Positions 22,182 to 33,791 are shown, numbered from the stretch's first letter. The stretch: DNA of 64,000 nucleotides from Bathynomus jamesi (GCA_023014485.1 JAJOZX010000872.1:427001-491000), one strand, 5' to 3'. Translations and numbers: made by a program. The notes: generated by a model not told the origin, from the sequence alone.

Positions 22182-24560
22182 GGTTTCGTACAACGATCCC
22201 TCATCGTATGGAGGTCAGGGTCGTGGCCCTGCCTCTGGAATTGGTTTGATGGAGGAGATAGTTGCTCTTCGGATCTCTCCCTCTCACACTGCAAGCATAC
22301 TCGGCTCATCTAGCATTATCCTGACCCAAATGTCTAAGCTTCTTTTGAAGACGTCTACACTTGCAACAGTTGTGTTGCGTAGTTTTTTGGTAACTGGCTA
22401 AATAGTCTTCACTCTTCATTCTTTGACGACAAACCTATTTTCCTTCAGTTTTGAGGATGTTACTCGTCTAGTTGTTAGTTTGTGAACATTGCACGTTTGC
22501 CGTTATTTTTTTCCAATGTTGTTTGGATAGTTGTAGTGTTTAGTTTGAAATTAGGAACTAGTTTACTATTATTTTTCATTTGTAAATTATGGTGTACCTC
22601 TCTTCTTCTTTCCAACGAACATAGATCAATTTATGTAATCTTTCCCAGTAATTTAGTTCTTTCACTTCATTTACCGTGGCTGTAAAGTTTCTCCTAATTC
22701 TTTTTAACTGTGACTAATTCCTTCTTTTTTATACGAGGACGTTAAGGCTAAGCAACTTACCTCAATACGATCAGTATTTTCAACGAAAGAATCATAATTT
22801 TTCTATTTCTTTTAAAGGTTCTCAATATCTAATATAATGTCATATCAAATATCTAAAAATTGTAAAACTCCGTCACTTGTATTCTTTCCTGAATATAAAT
22901 TTTTGAATCTTTTGAATCTGAATCTGTCCATTCCTTTTGCTTTGTTTATTACTATTTTATTTTGTGTCTCAATTTCGCATCGTCGGTCTTTTGTTATTGA
23001 TTTTTTCTGAATATCCTGTCCATTTCAAGCATAGTATTCTAGTGATTTTTTTTTTTCCTTATCCAAAGAAACGAAAATTTCGTGTTCGATTTCAGATAAT
23101 ATAAATACTATATTAAAGGTTTGAGATTTTAAGGCTCTTATCAACTTCCTAATATATAAATGCAAAAAACTTCACTTTTTTTCTACGTGAAGGTCAAACT
23201 ATGAAAATAAAAACCCACTCTAATAGACAGAGTTTATTTCCACTCTGTCTATTAGAGTGGGTTCTTATTTTCATAGTTATTCCTAATATATAATTTTTTT
23301 TTTTTTTTTTTTGGCCAAAAGTGCTACGTAACTGTGGTTTGATTTACTTATCACTTTTGCAACGTTTTTTATGAATGCATACAACAACACACGCTCTATT
23401 TTGTTTTTCTGTTCAGTAAGTCTGTAATATATTAGAGTTGTTGACTTTTCTTTCTTTATCAATACAATATTCATAGTTTTCAGTGTTTGCTCGGGAATCT
23501 TTAAGATGCGTTTCAGGGAGTCTTTCTCCATAATCCCTTTCAGGTATAAAACCTTATTTAGAGAGTTATTTGGTTTGTATATTTACCAGGCTTATCTTCA
23601 TCCTTTACACTTTGACTTTGTGAATTTGAGATGCATTGTCTTTCAGTATTGAACGTTTCGTTGTCCTGCGGTTATCTGAGAAATTTTCTTTTCCCTTTAT
23701 AGTACACGTTTCGACACTGTTCCCATTGCTCATGTAATTTTGTTTTGCGGGTAACATACAGATTCGGCTCGGGAACTCCCCTCGGTGATGTCTGTCGTTG
23801 TACAATATATGTTTCATAATTTTTTTACGAGTCTGATAGCCTCAGAGATATTGAAAAAACTATTTCCTCCATCTTCCTACATTATTATTTTGGAATTTTA
23901 GTGGAATGCCCATTGACAGGCGATGATAGAAGAGCTTTCTACCACATTTGGAATTTACATACCTTGTGTAAGTTTTGCTGGTGATGCAATTTGCACTTTA
24001 CTCCAAATATACAATGACCATATTTGTAATGGAAATTGCATAGAATTGGATGTGCATAGATACAATATCCGCCTCAGTATTTCATACAATTTCCTTTTGA
24101 AAAATGTCTTCATACAGTTTTATTTGCACCGAAGTCTCGTGATTTCCTTTTTCGTCATTGTTTTCGCTTCATAAGTATTAATTTGCTTATCCTTATTCCC
24201 GTTTCTGTTCAGTTTTCTATCGGTTTTTTTATTTTCTCTATTTAACGTTTTTATTTTTCCATTTTCATATCCTGAACTCCTTCATTTCTATTCCAGTGTA
24301 GTTCGTCTTTAAATTATTCCCCGTAGTGAATACTGCAAAACAATCCACTTTCTGCATACAGTATTCACGGAAGAATTTCATTCCTTTTACCTGCTTTACA
24401 CACGAGATGAGTCGAACGTTTGTAGCATCCCATTTCAAAAAGTTACAATAAAAATGTACGCGAAACTCTCGTATTCTTGTCCTAGTTTCATCCGTATCAG
24501 ATTTGCAGATTTCGCAGAGTTGTTGGAATTAATTCTCTCTTGTCATGTTATTCAATTCAA
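22182..24560 (-). mobile_element. LINE B copy 4, old and strongly diverged
   Basis: Co-linear with LINE B copy 1 although heavily decayed. The 3' region corresponds from 22182 (CATCGTATGGAGGTCAGGGT versus the LINE B end). ORF1-like pieces follow on the minus strand: the block with VETCTIKGKENFSDNRRTTK (near 23700) aligns with CIETDERKFSEDNKATK of copy 1, a C3H-like stretch lies near 23950, and a CEICKSD-type finger near 24500. A 82-bp palindrome has inserted at 23197. 22000-22180 upstream shows nothing recognisable. Confidence 0.65.
23197..23278. repeat. 82-bp near-perfect palindrome
   Basis: The arms, starting AACTATGAAAATAA and including CCCACTCTAATAGACAGAGT, pair with 23249-23278 and inward; an 8-bp loop lies near 23234. 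It sits inside diverged LINE B and looks like a minimal MITE. Confidence 0.9.
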
Positions 24561-24808
24561 AATCAAGTTAAAAATACTTTGACCTTTCTTTGTGGTTATA
24601 CGTGAATGCGGAGGTGAGGGAAAGAGAAACGGCGAAAGAGTGTTTCAGTGGCCCTGTAAGAGTGAAGGCTTTTTACCGAGGGACAAGGGTCACAGTCGTT
24701 TTCTGATTGCCGAGAGGAAAGAGTGCCGAGGGGGATACCTGTCCAAGAGACGAGGAAGCTACAATACTTCAAATGCATAATACCTTATTCACTAACTAAT
24801 GAGTCCAG
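24561..24808. other. No recognisable gene
   Basis: Short frames on both strands only, without motifs. Confidence 0.5.
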
Positions 24809-24925
24809 AGCCAGAAACTGGCACAGCGCTCTAGCCAGACAAATGAGGCCAGCACCATCGGGAGCCAAACTCCCGACCTTATTGCCTTTATTTCGCTTAT
24901 AGAGAAACGGGCTACGGGCACTGGC
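24809..24925 (-). mobile_element. SINE E-like dispersed repeat, copy 1
   Basis: Shares CCAGAAACTGGCACAGCGCT, the CAGCACCATCGGG block and the TTTCGCTTATAGAGAAACGG end with 63385-63530. The other copy has a palindromic B-box-like GGTTCGAACCCC; here that site is mutated. The polarity is uncertain. Confidence 0.6.
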
Positions 24926-25181
24926 TAATTTGTTCACTTGAATGATTTTTTACATGAAATGCTGTGATTTCAAAACTTTATTTACATCACTTTGCGAGCA
25001 CTAAATATGCACTCAAAAACGCACTTTTTATACATTTTAATAACCCGGAATGTCACTTTATTTAAACTTTTATTCCGATTTTCAACGAGACAGGTGTTAC
25101 TGCTTCACAGAGCGATTATACCTGATAATGGAGCAGTTTAGAGCATCTATCCCTCATCGAACGGAAGTCAGGCAGGCTTGT

Positions 25182-25183
<2 letters not shown>

Positions 25184-25251
<68 letters not shown>
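25184..25251. repeat. (CT)n microsatellite at the LINE A copy 2 5' junction
   Basis: About 34 CT units run straight into the truncated LINE A frame. In the sense of the LINE the strand is CT, as at the other two copies. Confidence 0.95.
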
Positions 25252-25254
<3 letters not shown>

Positions 25255-25946
25255 AAAAGGACTTGGGAGTGCTAATTAGCAGCGACCTTAAGTTTACCAA
25301 ACAGTACGTAGCGGTAGAGAAGAAAGCCCAGAAGCTGTTGGGTTATATCAGGAGGCAATTTCGATTTCGGAACAAGGAGATTGCGCTCTCTCTGTACAAT
25401 TCTCTGGTTCGGCCGCACCTGGAGTATGCTGTGCAGTTCTGGTCGCCCACCCTCAGGAAACACTGACAGGCTGGAGCGAGTCGAGGCGAGGGCCACAAAG
25501 TTAATCCATTCCGTTAGGCACATGGGCTACAATCGACGCTTACGCGCCCTGAATTTGCTTTCGCTGAAAACTCGGAGGCTACGCAGTCAACTCATCGAGG
25601 TCTTCAAACTCTTATATGGTTCGACGATGTCGATTTTAGAAGCATGGTTAGTTTAAATGATAACTCAACTCGCAACAATGGTTGGAAGTTGGATTTGAAA
25701 CGGTTTAGCACTAGTGTGTGGGAATTACTTTATCTATAAGAGCCGTGACACGTGAAACAGGCTACCTTCAGAAGTTGTGAACAGTTCCTCTGTGGATCAG
25801 TTTAAGAAAAGGGTAGACCGAATCTTGCACACTATTTGAGGATCTCTCTTCTGGGGTGGCTGTTCGAGAAGCTAACTGTGACAATATGTAGGAATTTTTC
25901 TCTGGTACCCATTGCTACGTCCTCGGTATGGGCCGTAAGGCCTTTT
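25252..25946 (+). mobile_element. LINE A copy 2, 5'-truncated 3' end
   Basis: Begins within the RT C-terminal part at EKDLGVLISSDLKFTKQYV, directly after (CT)n. It continues with QKLLGYIRRQFRFRNKEIAL and NSLVRPHLEYAVQFWSP, then MGYNRRLRALNLLSLKTRRL, and a 3' UTR with GTATGGGCCGTAAGGCCTTT. A frame break occurs near 25463. It is followed immediately by the SINE D tail. Confidence 0.88.
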
Positions 25947-26087
25947 GTTATAATGTTATAATGTTTCAGACCAACAAAGACCCTAGGATCCACTCATGGC
26001 TGGTCTACCTAACTGTGTTCGTAATTGTGCATGTCCTCCGTGGTGGTGGAGGGGACCTACAATTTTACGTGGGTTCCGAACCACAAG
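25947..26087 (-). mobile_element. SINE D, copy 1
   Basis: On the minus strand it starts GTGGTTCGGAACCCACGTAA (the core shared with SINE A and the 5S SINE). It continues through an inverted CCTCC/GGAGG hairpin, GGATCCTAGGGTCTTTGTTGG and TCTGAAA, and ends in repeats of CATTATAA. The second copy is at 50904-51050. No tRNA or 5S head is present, so both copies may be 5' truncated. Confidence 0.7.
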
Positions 26088-26439
26088 AACATAAGAAATT
26101 TATGTAAAAACTGCCTGTACATTGGCAACGACTAATTTTTACGAAACTAATTAATTATCGATTTAAAACTAAGGATAGAATCTCTGGATCCAGAGGATCA
26201 AGTCATAATAGACTACTTTCCACAAATATGTTACACTCTATATCTATTTATAACCGACATGCAAATATATCAGATCCAAAGGATCCAGTCAATTTCATTA
26301 CGGTATCCATCCAACCAAAAACAAGTCACGATCCATATCGATTGCGGACCAAGTCAAAATTTACCACCATATACATTACAATATATATACTTAGGAGGAA
26401 AAGTTTAGGTGTGGCTGTGAAGACTGTACAGTAATGTAG
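26088..26439. other. No recognisable gene
   Basis: AT-rich, with a 68-codon frame at 26228-26434 lacking motifs. Confidence 0.45.
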
Positions 26440-26885
26440 AAATGTGTGTGCACCCATTTTGGGTCTCCCATTTAAAGGTGTTTGTCGGGCAAGTGAAGAT
26501 CATGAGTTTTTCAATACCTCACAGTACTATGGGGGGCACCGCTCGGCAGAGGAATCTCTCTAAATGGGGTGTGTAAGGACAGAGAGTATCCCCTAACCCA
26601 AGATGCTGCCTCCCTATATCCCACAACACTTGTGTTGAGCTGTGGGATCTATCCCCACAAGGCCTTAATTTCACTACCTTAAACTATACCCAATCTATCA
26701 ACATATGCGTCTAATCGATTTTTAAACATGTTTATAGACGTGCTACTAATTACTTCTGCCGGCAAACTATTCCAGCTATTTACTATTCTGTGCGTAAAAA
26801 AGTTTTTGGCAACTGTTGTCTCGAACCTTCTACTTGTCAACTTATACCCGTTATTTCTAGTCCTATTATATTGAGATATTTTGAG
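26440..26885 (-). mobile_element. LINE C fragment (CR1-like C-terminus and 3' UTR)
   Basis: The minus-strand translation near 26880-26690 reads TRNNGYKLTSRRFETTVAKN, FFTHRIVNSWNSLPAEVI and SINMFKNRLDAY. This is the region after the RT seen in LINE A (TRNNGWKLDLKRF..., TWNRLPSEVV), but clearly a different family. A 3' UTR-like stretch to about 26440 follows. A short piece of the same 3' region (ACTACCTTAAACTATAC) recurs near 51065. Confidence 0.75.
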
Positions 26886-26938
26886 GTACTACTTGGCCTT
26901 GTAACTCGCTCTCTCGCATATATATATATATATATATA

Positions 26939-26961
26939 ATAAAAGAGAGAGAGAGAGAGAG
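26939..26961. repeat. (GA)n at the LINE A copy 3 3' end
   Basis: A GA run next to the terminal CTTGTAACTC repeats of LINE A copy 3, so this copy has (CT)n-sense tracts at both ends. (TA)n lies just outside. Confidence 0.9.
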
Positions 26962-28056
26962 TGTTACAAGGAGTTACAAGGAAAAGAAGTACCTCAAAAG
27001 GCCTTGCGGCCCATACCAAGGAGGTACCAATGGCAACGGGTGCCACGGAAATTTTCTACACACTCATATAGTGTGCAAAATTTGGTCTAACCTTTTCTTG
27101 AACTGATCCACAGAGGAACTGTTCACAACTTCCGAAGGTAACCTGTTCCATGTGTCACAGATCTTATACGTAAAGTAATTCCCACACACACTAGTCCTAA
27201 ACCGTTTCAAATCCAACTTCCAACCATTGTTGCGAGTTGGGTTATCATTTAAACTAAACATACTTCTGAAATCGACATCGTTGAACCCGCGTAAGAGCTT
27301 GAAAACCTCGATCAGTCGACCGCGCAGCCTCCGAGTTTCAAGCGAAAACAAGTTCAGGGCGCGTAACCGTCGATTGTAGCCCATATGCCTAACGGAAGGG
27401 ATTAACTTTGTGGCCCTCGCCTGCACTCGCTCCAGCCTCTCAATATCTTTCCTGAGGGTGGGCGACCAGAACTGCACAGCATACTCCAGGTGCGGCCGAA
27501 CAAGGGAATTGTACAGTGAGAGCACAATCTCCTTGTTCCGAAACTGAAATTGCCTCCTGATATAACCCAATAGTTTCTGGGCTTTCTTTTCCACCTCTAC
27601 ACACTGTTTCGTAAACTTAAGGTCGCTGCTAATTAGCACACCCAAGTCCTTTTCTAAATCAGTCACCTCGATATTACTGCCCAACATCGAGTAGTCCGAC
27701 TTGGGATTGGCGTAGCCAATGTGCATCACTTTGCATTTACCCATGTTAAACGGCATTTGCCATTTTTCGGACCACTCTCCTATCCTACCTAGGTCCGCAC
27801 GCAGTTCCTCGATCGCTTCGGGCGTCCCAACATTGGCCCCAAGCTTGGTGTCATCAGCGAATTTGGCGATCCGACTGACGATGCCACCGTCGATATCATT
27901 TATGTAAATGGTAAACAACAGTGGCCCCAAAACGGAACCCTGAGGAACCCCACTAGTGACCGAGGCCCAACCCGAACTAGCCCCTTTAATTACCACCCTC
28001 TGCCGCCTATTCCTCAGCCAGTTTTCAATCCACCTACCTATTTCCCCACCGATACC

Positions 28057-28057
<1 letters not shown>
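26962..28057 (-). mobile_element. LINE A copy 3, 5'-truncated, RT active site intact
   Basis: A 1.1-kb LINE A copy. The 3' UTR has the two CTTGTAACTC units and GGTATGGGCCGCAAGGCC. At the 5' side it is cut off within the RT and joined to (GA)n at 28058-28086. It is the best-preserved LINE A coding region in the window. Confidence 0.9.

Positions 28058-28062
<5 letters not shown>
27064..28062 (-). pseudogene. LINE A reverse transcriptase fragment, open to its stop
   Basis: One uninterrupted frame covers the second half of the RT and the C-terminal region, about 330 codons of LINE sequence. It begins VGIGGEIGRWIENWLRNRRQ, followed by VPQGSVLGPLLFTIYINDID, the catalytic palm motif KFADDTKLGANVG, EYAVQFWSPTLRKDIERLER and the end SEVVNSSSVDQFKKRLDQIL. 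Non-LTR reverse transcriptases copy LINE RNA at nicked target DNA; FADD carries the metal-binding Asp pair. The endonuclease, RT fingers and start are missing, so it is not functional. The open frame upstream through the microsatellite (SLSLSLS) is chance. Confidence 0.88.

Positions 28063-28086
<24 letters not shown>
28058..28086. repeat. (GA)n microsatellite at the LINE A copy 3 5' junction
   Basis: A GA run joined to the truncated LINE A frame, same polarity as at copies 1 and 2. Confidence 0.93.
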
Positions 28087-28087
<1 letters not shown>

Positions 28088-29073
28088 CACGATGTTGTCC
28101 TGGAGAACAAATGACAAAGCTTATCAATGGAATGCCAGAACATGTGTTAGCTTTACATAATGCAAAGGGGAAATAAAACAATTTTAACTATATTGAGTCA
28201 ATTAATCTGTTTTTATTTACTGACTTTTATCATGAAATAAAAAACAGAAAAAAAAAACTGTCTATTTACTTTTGTCAACCCTCTGTACAGTATATATATT
28301 GTACATGTTTGTATACATAAATTAAAAAACTAAAGCAAAAAATATATGTTTGATGCGCATCAAAAAATAATTTAATCTTCGCAAACTTTTCATCTTTAAT
28401 TTTACGAAGCAACAAAAACTTTTTTCCTGAAAACTTTTTCACGAGAGGAGCGAACAAAAAAGTTTGAGAAGCTGAAAACTCCCTTTGATTTAAAGTATAA
28501 TAAAATTATATATTAACGATATCAAGATATCTTCCTACTTCCATAAGCTGTTATTCTCTACCTTTAATCGAAATGTGAAATTGTACTTAAGATTTAGTTA
28601 AGTAAAGTGAGGTTACATAAAGTTAGGTGAAATTTGTAATTTAAATTTTCGTCTGACGACCACAGATGACACTCGGAAGAAACGAGATGAAATCAGCATT
28701 TACGTGTGTTGCGGGTAGGCAATTGGGCATAAGTGAAGTCGAGCGTGTGATAGTTCACAGATGTAGTGGAGTAAATTTTTGTGAGGAAACATTTTTTGAT
28801 ACCTCGTAACATTAAAAAAAAAATCTATAAAAAATTTTCTGCGAACATTTTTAATGTCGGAAAATAGATGCGTTTGGTTCTAATTAGGTTAGGATACATT
28901 AACGAGTACCTCACTATTTAACGAGCCCTCAATTACGTCCGAAACATTTATCACACCCTTCTCGGTTCGATGGCACTGAGGTTACGTTAGATTAAATTAG
29001 GTTTGGTTAGTTTTTTAGATATATGGATTTAAAAAGTCGATACCTGGCTCATGTATGTGGAGACGGACACACA

Positions 29074-29074
<1 letters not shown>
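28087..29074. other. ~1 kb without recognisable gene
   Basis: AT-rich; no frame above 60 codons with a motif. A few TTAGGTT-type words (28870-29010) are too sparse for a telomeric array. Confidence 0.5.

Positions 29075-29076
<2 letters not shown>

Positions 29077-29119
<43 letters not shown>
29077..29119. repeat. (GT)n microsatellite
   Basis: Lies just downstream of the C-terminal end of the Tc1 remnant on the minus strand. Confidence 0.95.
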
Positions 29120-29121
<2 letters not shown>

Positions 29122-29130
29122 AATATGTTC

Positions 29131-30107
29131 CCCTTTTGTCCTTATAACAGATTGGACTCTGTTAATAATGCTGTCAGTATTTCTTTGCCAATGAAATATT
29201 CATCCAAATATTCTGCAGATCTTTCCACAGTTGTTCAATGCTAGATGGCTTCAGTTTATCCCTCTCAGTGTCTACATGGTTCCATATAGTCTCAGTTGGA
29301 TTCATGTCGTGGTTTTGTGATGGCCATTCCATAATATTTATTTCTTCAGCGTCCTTCCTTCAGATATGTTTTTAAAATCCGTGTCATATTTGGGGTCGTT
29401 ATCTTGGAAGATAAACCCTTGTCGAATCAAACTCCTTCCATCTGGCACAGCATACAGTTGAAGAGTTCGCTCGTACTTCTCTTTAGTTAGAGTACCATCG
29501 ATTTGCACAAGGGAGCCAACTCTAGATGAACTTATGGACCCCCAAACATTGATAGATCTCCACCATGCTAAACTGTTGGTTGTAAGGACATCTTATATTT
29601 CTTACCCTGTCGCCTGTTGCCGTCGTACGCACTGTCTTTCAAATTTTTATTCCTGCCCATAGAACTTCGCCCAATCAGTTGACGTCCAGTGCGCATGATC
29701 TCGTGCACATTTTACCCTCTTAGACTTGTTTCCCGATTTTAGGTACGGGTTTTTGGCAGCAATTCTTTCGTGCAACCGTTCCTCCTGCAATTGACGTCCT
29801 ATTGTTATGGCCGAAACAGTAGTACCCTGTGAGGAATTTAAGTCCTGCGGCAAACTATAAGTCCACTAACTTTCTCTCTTAGGCATATGACCATGTACTG
29901 GTGTTGAGAGTTTGTCTTTTGTCTTGGCCTTCCTTTTCGTTGTTCGTCTTTAACTAACCTTGTTTCAAGATGGCGTTTGATAGTGTCCCATACCCACTTT
30001 ACAGAAATATCCAGTTATTTAGCAGTTTCCCTAATAGTACGTCTTCCTTCTCATACAGCCACGATCTTCAGGCGCATATCTTCTGGTATCTGCCGTATTG
30101 GAGCCAT
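29131..30107 (-). pseudogene. Tc1-like transposase, heavily frameshifted
   Basis: The start MAPIRQIPEDMRLKIVAV is at 30107. Then come RRTIRETAK and VWDTIKRHLETR, the block LNSSQGTTVSAITIGRQLQE, RIAAKNPYLKSGNKSKRVKC and ARDHAHWTSTDWAK. The catalytic half is shattered. It ends with NIMEWPSQNHDMNPTETIWN, holding the third catalytic Glu region, and LWKDLQNIWMNISAKEILTA near 29160. The order is that of a Tc1 element (paired helix-turn-helix domains then DD34E). The second catalytic Asp block is not readable. Terminal repeats were not identified. Confidence 0.82.
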
Positions 30108-30530
30108 TCCACGGGAAAAAAAATCACTTTAATCCATCTGTAAAATTGTTGAAGGCACTCATTATTTCAAGACATGATGTAGAAAACTAAAAATGTTTAC
30201 AAAACACATTACAGCAGTATTATATTGGAAACATTCTATAAAACAAGTATTCTATTGTAGTTAAGCAAAAATTGAAAAGGCCGGTAGCCTAAAATCGATT
30301 TTCAATGAAAAGAACAAAGGATACCATACCGGAGACATGCAGTTGTAAGAATGCTTCCAAACAGTTAACTGATAACCTTGTAGGTTACGCTTTATATTGA
30401 GCGCATGCGTAACGTGAACAAGTAAAATTATGCTAATTAGGAATATTTGTTGCCAAATTCTAGATATAAACTAGAATATGGAACATTTTCCGTAATTTTA
30501 GGTTTCCAAACTTTTAAAGTTATATATATA
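30108..30530. other. Probable 5' flank of the Tc1 remnant; no gene
   Basis: AT-rich, no coding resemblance, no terminal repeat recognised. Confidence 0.45.
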
Positions 30531-30612
30531 TATATCAAAATTATTTCACGAAAGTAACACGTGAAAAATATTTATGATGAATAAAACCACGAAGGAAAGG
30601 AAACACAGAATG

Positions 30613-30652
30613 GTGCTCAAGCGCTTTCGTCTAATGACATCCTCAGGAACAC
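30613..30652 (-). ncRNA. Hammerhead ribozyme-like motif, PLE-2 left arm
   Basis: Minus strand: stem I GTGTTC, core CTGAGGA, an unpaired T, stem II GTC/GAC with loop ATTA, GAAA, minimal stem III (AG..CT), TT and stem I GAGCAC. Stem I pairs over 6 bp (one G-T). It is the same layout as PLE-1 with different stem sequences. Confidence 0.72.
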
Positions 30653-30692
30653 TGAAGTACATAAAGAGTTACAGCCTATATATAGGTTACAG

Positions 30693-30736
<44 letters not shown>

Positions 30737-30737
30737 T

Positions 30738-31368
30738 CGTAAAGAACGACGCTTGTATAGGAGATATTCCGCGCAAGACGAGAGAGAGAAAACGGAACAA
30801 ATGAAAAAATGAAGTAACCACCTGGGAATCGAACCCGGGATCTTCCGATTGCCGGTCAGACGCGATACCATTACACCATGGACTTCACTCTTCCAAATGC
30901 CGTAATTCTTCTACATACTCGCATGGTGTAATGGTATCGCGTCTGACCGGCAATCGGAAGATCCCGGGTTCGATTCCCAGGTGGTTTCTTCATTTTTTCA
31001 TTTGTTCCGTTTTCTCTCTCTCGTCTTGCGCGGAATATCTCCTATACAAGCGTCGTTCTTTACGTTATTTATACTGCGTGTTCTTTGCAGTTGAATGTAT
31101 ATAATGTTACGGCATGCGGGAGTGCCCCTTGGGGCATTGGTTTCTGCGAGTATGTAGAAGAATTACGGCATTTGGAAGAGTGAAGTCCATGGTGTAATGG
31201 TATCGCGTCTGACCGGCAATCGGAAGATCCCGGGTTCGATTCCCAGGTGGTTACTTCATTTTTTCATTTGTTCCGTTTTCTCTCTCTCGTCTTGCGCGGA
31301 ATATCTCCTATACAAGCGTCGTTCTTTACGTTATTTATACTGCGTGTTCTTTGCAGTTGAATGTATAT
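30738..31368. mobile_element. Three SINE C copies: head-to-head pair and one full copy
   Basis: 30738-30921 is a minus copy; 30922-31105 is a plus copy lacking the 5' leader and starting inside the tRNA-like A-box region; 31108-31368 is a plus copy with leader (CGGCATGCGGGAG..GGGCATTGG). The tRNA-like unit has A box TGGTGTAATGG and B box GGTTCGATTCCC. Tails end in TTGAATGTATA and (TA)n. The cluster lies inside the PLE-2 left arm. Confidence 0.85.
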
Positions 31369-31514
31369 ATATATATATAATATACAATAAACGGAGAAAT
31401 GAAAATTAAAAATTAAACATTAAAGGATTGTGGGAGGAGCATACAAATTTGTAAGGAAAAACTACCGATTTTTAGCACAAGATCAAATGAATTGTTTCCG
31501 ACCAATGTTATAGA

Positions 31515-31516
<2 letters not shown>

Positions 31517-31543
<27 letters not shown>
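31517..31543. repeat. poly(A) tract in the PLE-2 left arm
   Basis: A run of A; the right arm has only about ten T at the matching place (near 33580), so the tract has expanded. Confidence 0.85.
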
Positions 31544-31545
<2 letters not shown>

Positions 31546-31944
31546 ATACTGGAAATTCTGCCCGGGTTTTAGCACTCTGCCCTTCTTGTTTAAGGTTCGA
31601 TGTATATAAAAATAAATTGAAAAATAAAAGTTATTAGAGTAGCATACAAGTTTACCAAAGATTTAGCGTTCTACCCTTCTTATCTAAATCTGTTCTGAAG
31701 GAATTCAAAACAACAGGATCGAGTTGAAAAAGACCTTTGCTTATGTTGAAGTTATTTGTAAGTTGGATAATGGCAGACTCAAGTTAAATGATCAAGTCCC
31801 CTCCATTAAGTTTACTTTAGAAGTGGAACAAGACAACTCAATCCCGTTTTGGGATGTGCGTGTACATAGGGAAAGCCCAGGTTTTAAGTTTAGTATCTAT
31901 CGGAAAAAAACACAATTTGTCCTACGTACACTTTTACTCGGGAC

Positions 31945-32756
31945 CAATGTTCCCTCTAAGGTGTGCGCGTGTGCGCGCGCACACGCGTTGTGAAACCCGC
32001 GCACACAGCAAAATAAAATGCGCACAGGCTCAAGTGTACCATGAGTCACGACAGTAAATGAAGTAATTTCAAAACTATACCGTCACACAAGGTCTGACCA
32101 TTTGCATCAACATACTCTATAGTCGCTCTTTTAAGTATTAACCCCTTCCGCCCGACTTCGCCGACGTCCGCGCAATTACGCAATACAGATTTTTTTTTAC
32201 TCTATGTATTTGCAGTTTTTTCTTTTATACATTAACGCATTGAATATAAACCTTCTGTTTCTTATTTTTGCATAAAAACGAATAGTAATTATCTCATAAT
32301 TCATAAAAAATAAAATTATTTTTATTTTATTCCTATTTTGTGAATGGATAAAATCATGTATTAATCATGATAGTCTATTTTAAATTGCTAAATGCTAAAA
32401 ATTGTTTTGAGAAATGATAACTAAAATAGTCATTTTCAATTAGTTATTTTTATTTTATTTCTTTATTTTGTTGAATTTTTTATTTTATTCATATTTTTAG
32501 AATGGATAAAATGTTTTCTTTTTTAAGAATATATAAAATTGTAAACAGTTTTTTAATATCCATTTAATAGTAGCGTAATGATGAAGCTATCACCTTATGG
32601 AAATAATATTTATCAAGTATTTAATATTTATATATATTTCATTTTGAAGATAATAGCGCTCAGAAAAGTTTGCACAATTTTTCACCATGAATCTAAATGT
32701 ATGCACAACGAAAATTTCTTGCGCACACGGACTAAAAAAAATTAGAGGGAACATTG
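31945..32756. mobile_element. hAT-type non-autonomous element inserted in PLE-2
   Basis: Ends CAATGTTCCCTCTAA and TTAGAGGGAACATTG are perfect 15-bp inverted repeats, flanked by CTCGGGAC on both sides (31937-31944, 32757-32764). The subterminal GCGCACAC motif is repeated in both orientations. The 812-bp interior is AT-rich with no transposase. Removing it restores the PLE frame across YVHFYSGHDTP. Confidence 0.93.
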
Positions 32757-32882
32757 CTCGGGACATGACACCCCCACTAAGAAGGCCATTTTTTCTTCAA
32801 TGTTTCTCCGCGCCCTTAGGATCGCCAGTCCGGAATACATCGATGCCGAATTAGAAAAAATCAACGGTATTTGAAGTGATCT

Positions 32883-33461
32883 GTGTTATCCATCTGCGTT
32901 TATGAATCTTGTCTCAACAAGGCAAAACGAACTTTCTATCGTGTGAATAATAACACTCGTACTTTGTCAAAAAATATTTTAGTACTTCCATTTTTCCCGG
33001 GCTTTATAGGCATTGCTAATGTACTTAAACTTTTGGATATTAATGTAGTATTTTCATATAACAATATAGTGAAAAATATCATAGTAAAAAATAGCCCTAC
33101 CAATAATTCAGGCATTATCTATAAAATTGGTTGTAAACAATGTGATTCCTTTTACATAGGTCAGACGGGAAAGGATTTGCACACACGTATAAAACAGCAT
33201 CAATATTCCGTTAGAACAGGACAGTCGTCCAGTGCCCTTTTTGTCCATTTGTCAGAGTTATCCCACTGTATTGATTGGAATAATGCTTCAGTTTTATTTC
33301 ACTCTAGCAACATTGTTAATAGAAATATTCTTGAGTCTGCCATTATCCAACTTACAAATAACTTCAACATAAGCAAAGGTCTTTTTCAACTCGATCCTGT
33401 TGTTTTGAATTCCTTCAGAACAGATTTAGATAAGAAGGGTAGAATGCTAAATCTTTGGTAA
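32883..33461 (+). pseudogene. PLE-2 C-terminal coding region with GIY-YIG endonuclease
   Basis: 192-codon open frame. It reads the linker after the Penelope RT (LDINVVFSYNNIVKNIIVKN) and then the endonuclease: SGIIYKIGCKQCDSFYIGQT with the GIY-YIG-like IIY/YIG pair, LHTRIKQHQYSVRTGQSSSA, and NILESAIIQLTNNFNISKG supplying the conserved Glu. The Cys pair CKQC after the first motif is typical of Penelope GIY-YIG domains. It ends at a natural stop (KKGRMLNLW). Upstream, 32765-32880 codes LRALRIASPEYIDAELEKI, the end of the RT, but a stop separates the frames. The role in life was DNA cleavage at insertion. Confidence 0.88.
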
Positions 33462-33791
33462 ACTTGAATGCTACTCTAATAACTTTTATTTTTCAATTTA
33501 TTTTTATATACATCGAACCTTAAACAAGAAGGGCAGTGTGCTAAAACCCGGGCAGATTTCCAGTATAAATTTGTACTATTTTTTTTTTTAATCTACATAT
33601 ACATCGGTTGGAAACAATTCATTTGATCTTGTGCTAAAAATCGGTAGTTTTTCCTTACAAATTTGTATGCTCCTCCCACAATCCTTTAATGTTTAATTTT
33701 AATTTTAATTTCTCCGTTTATTGTATATATATATATAATATTTTTTTTTTTCTGTAACCTATATATAGGCTGTAACTCTTTATGTACTTCA

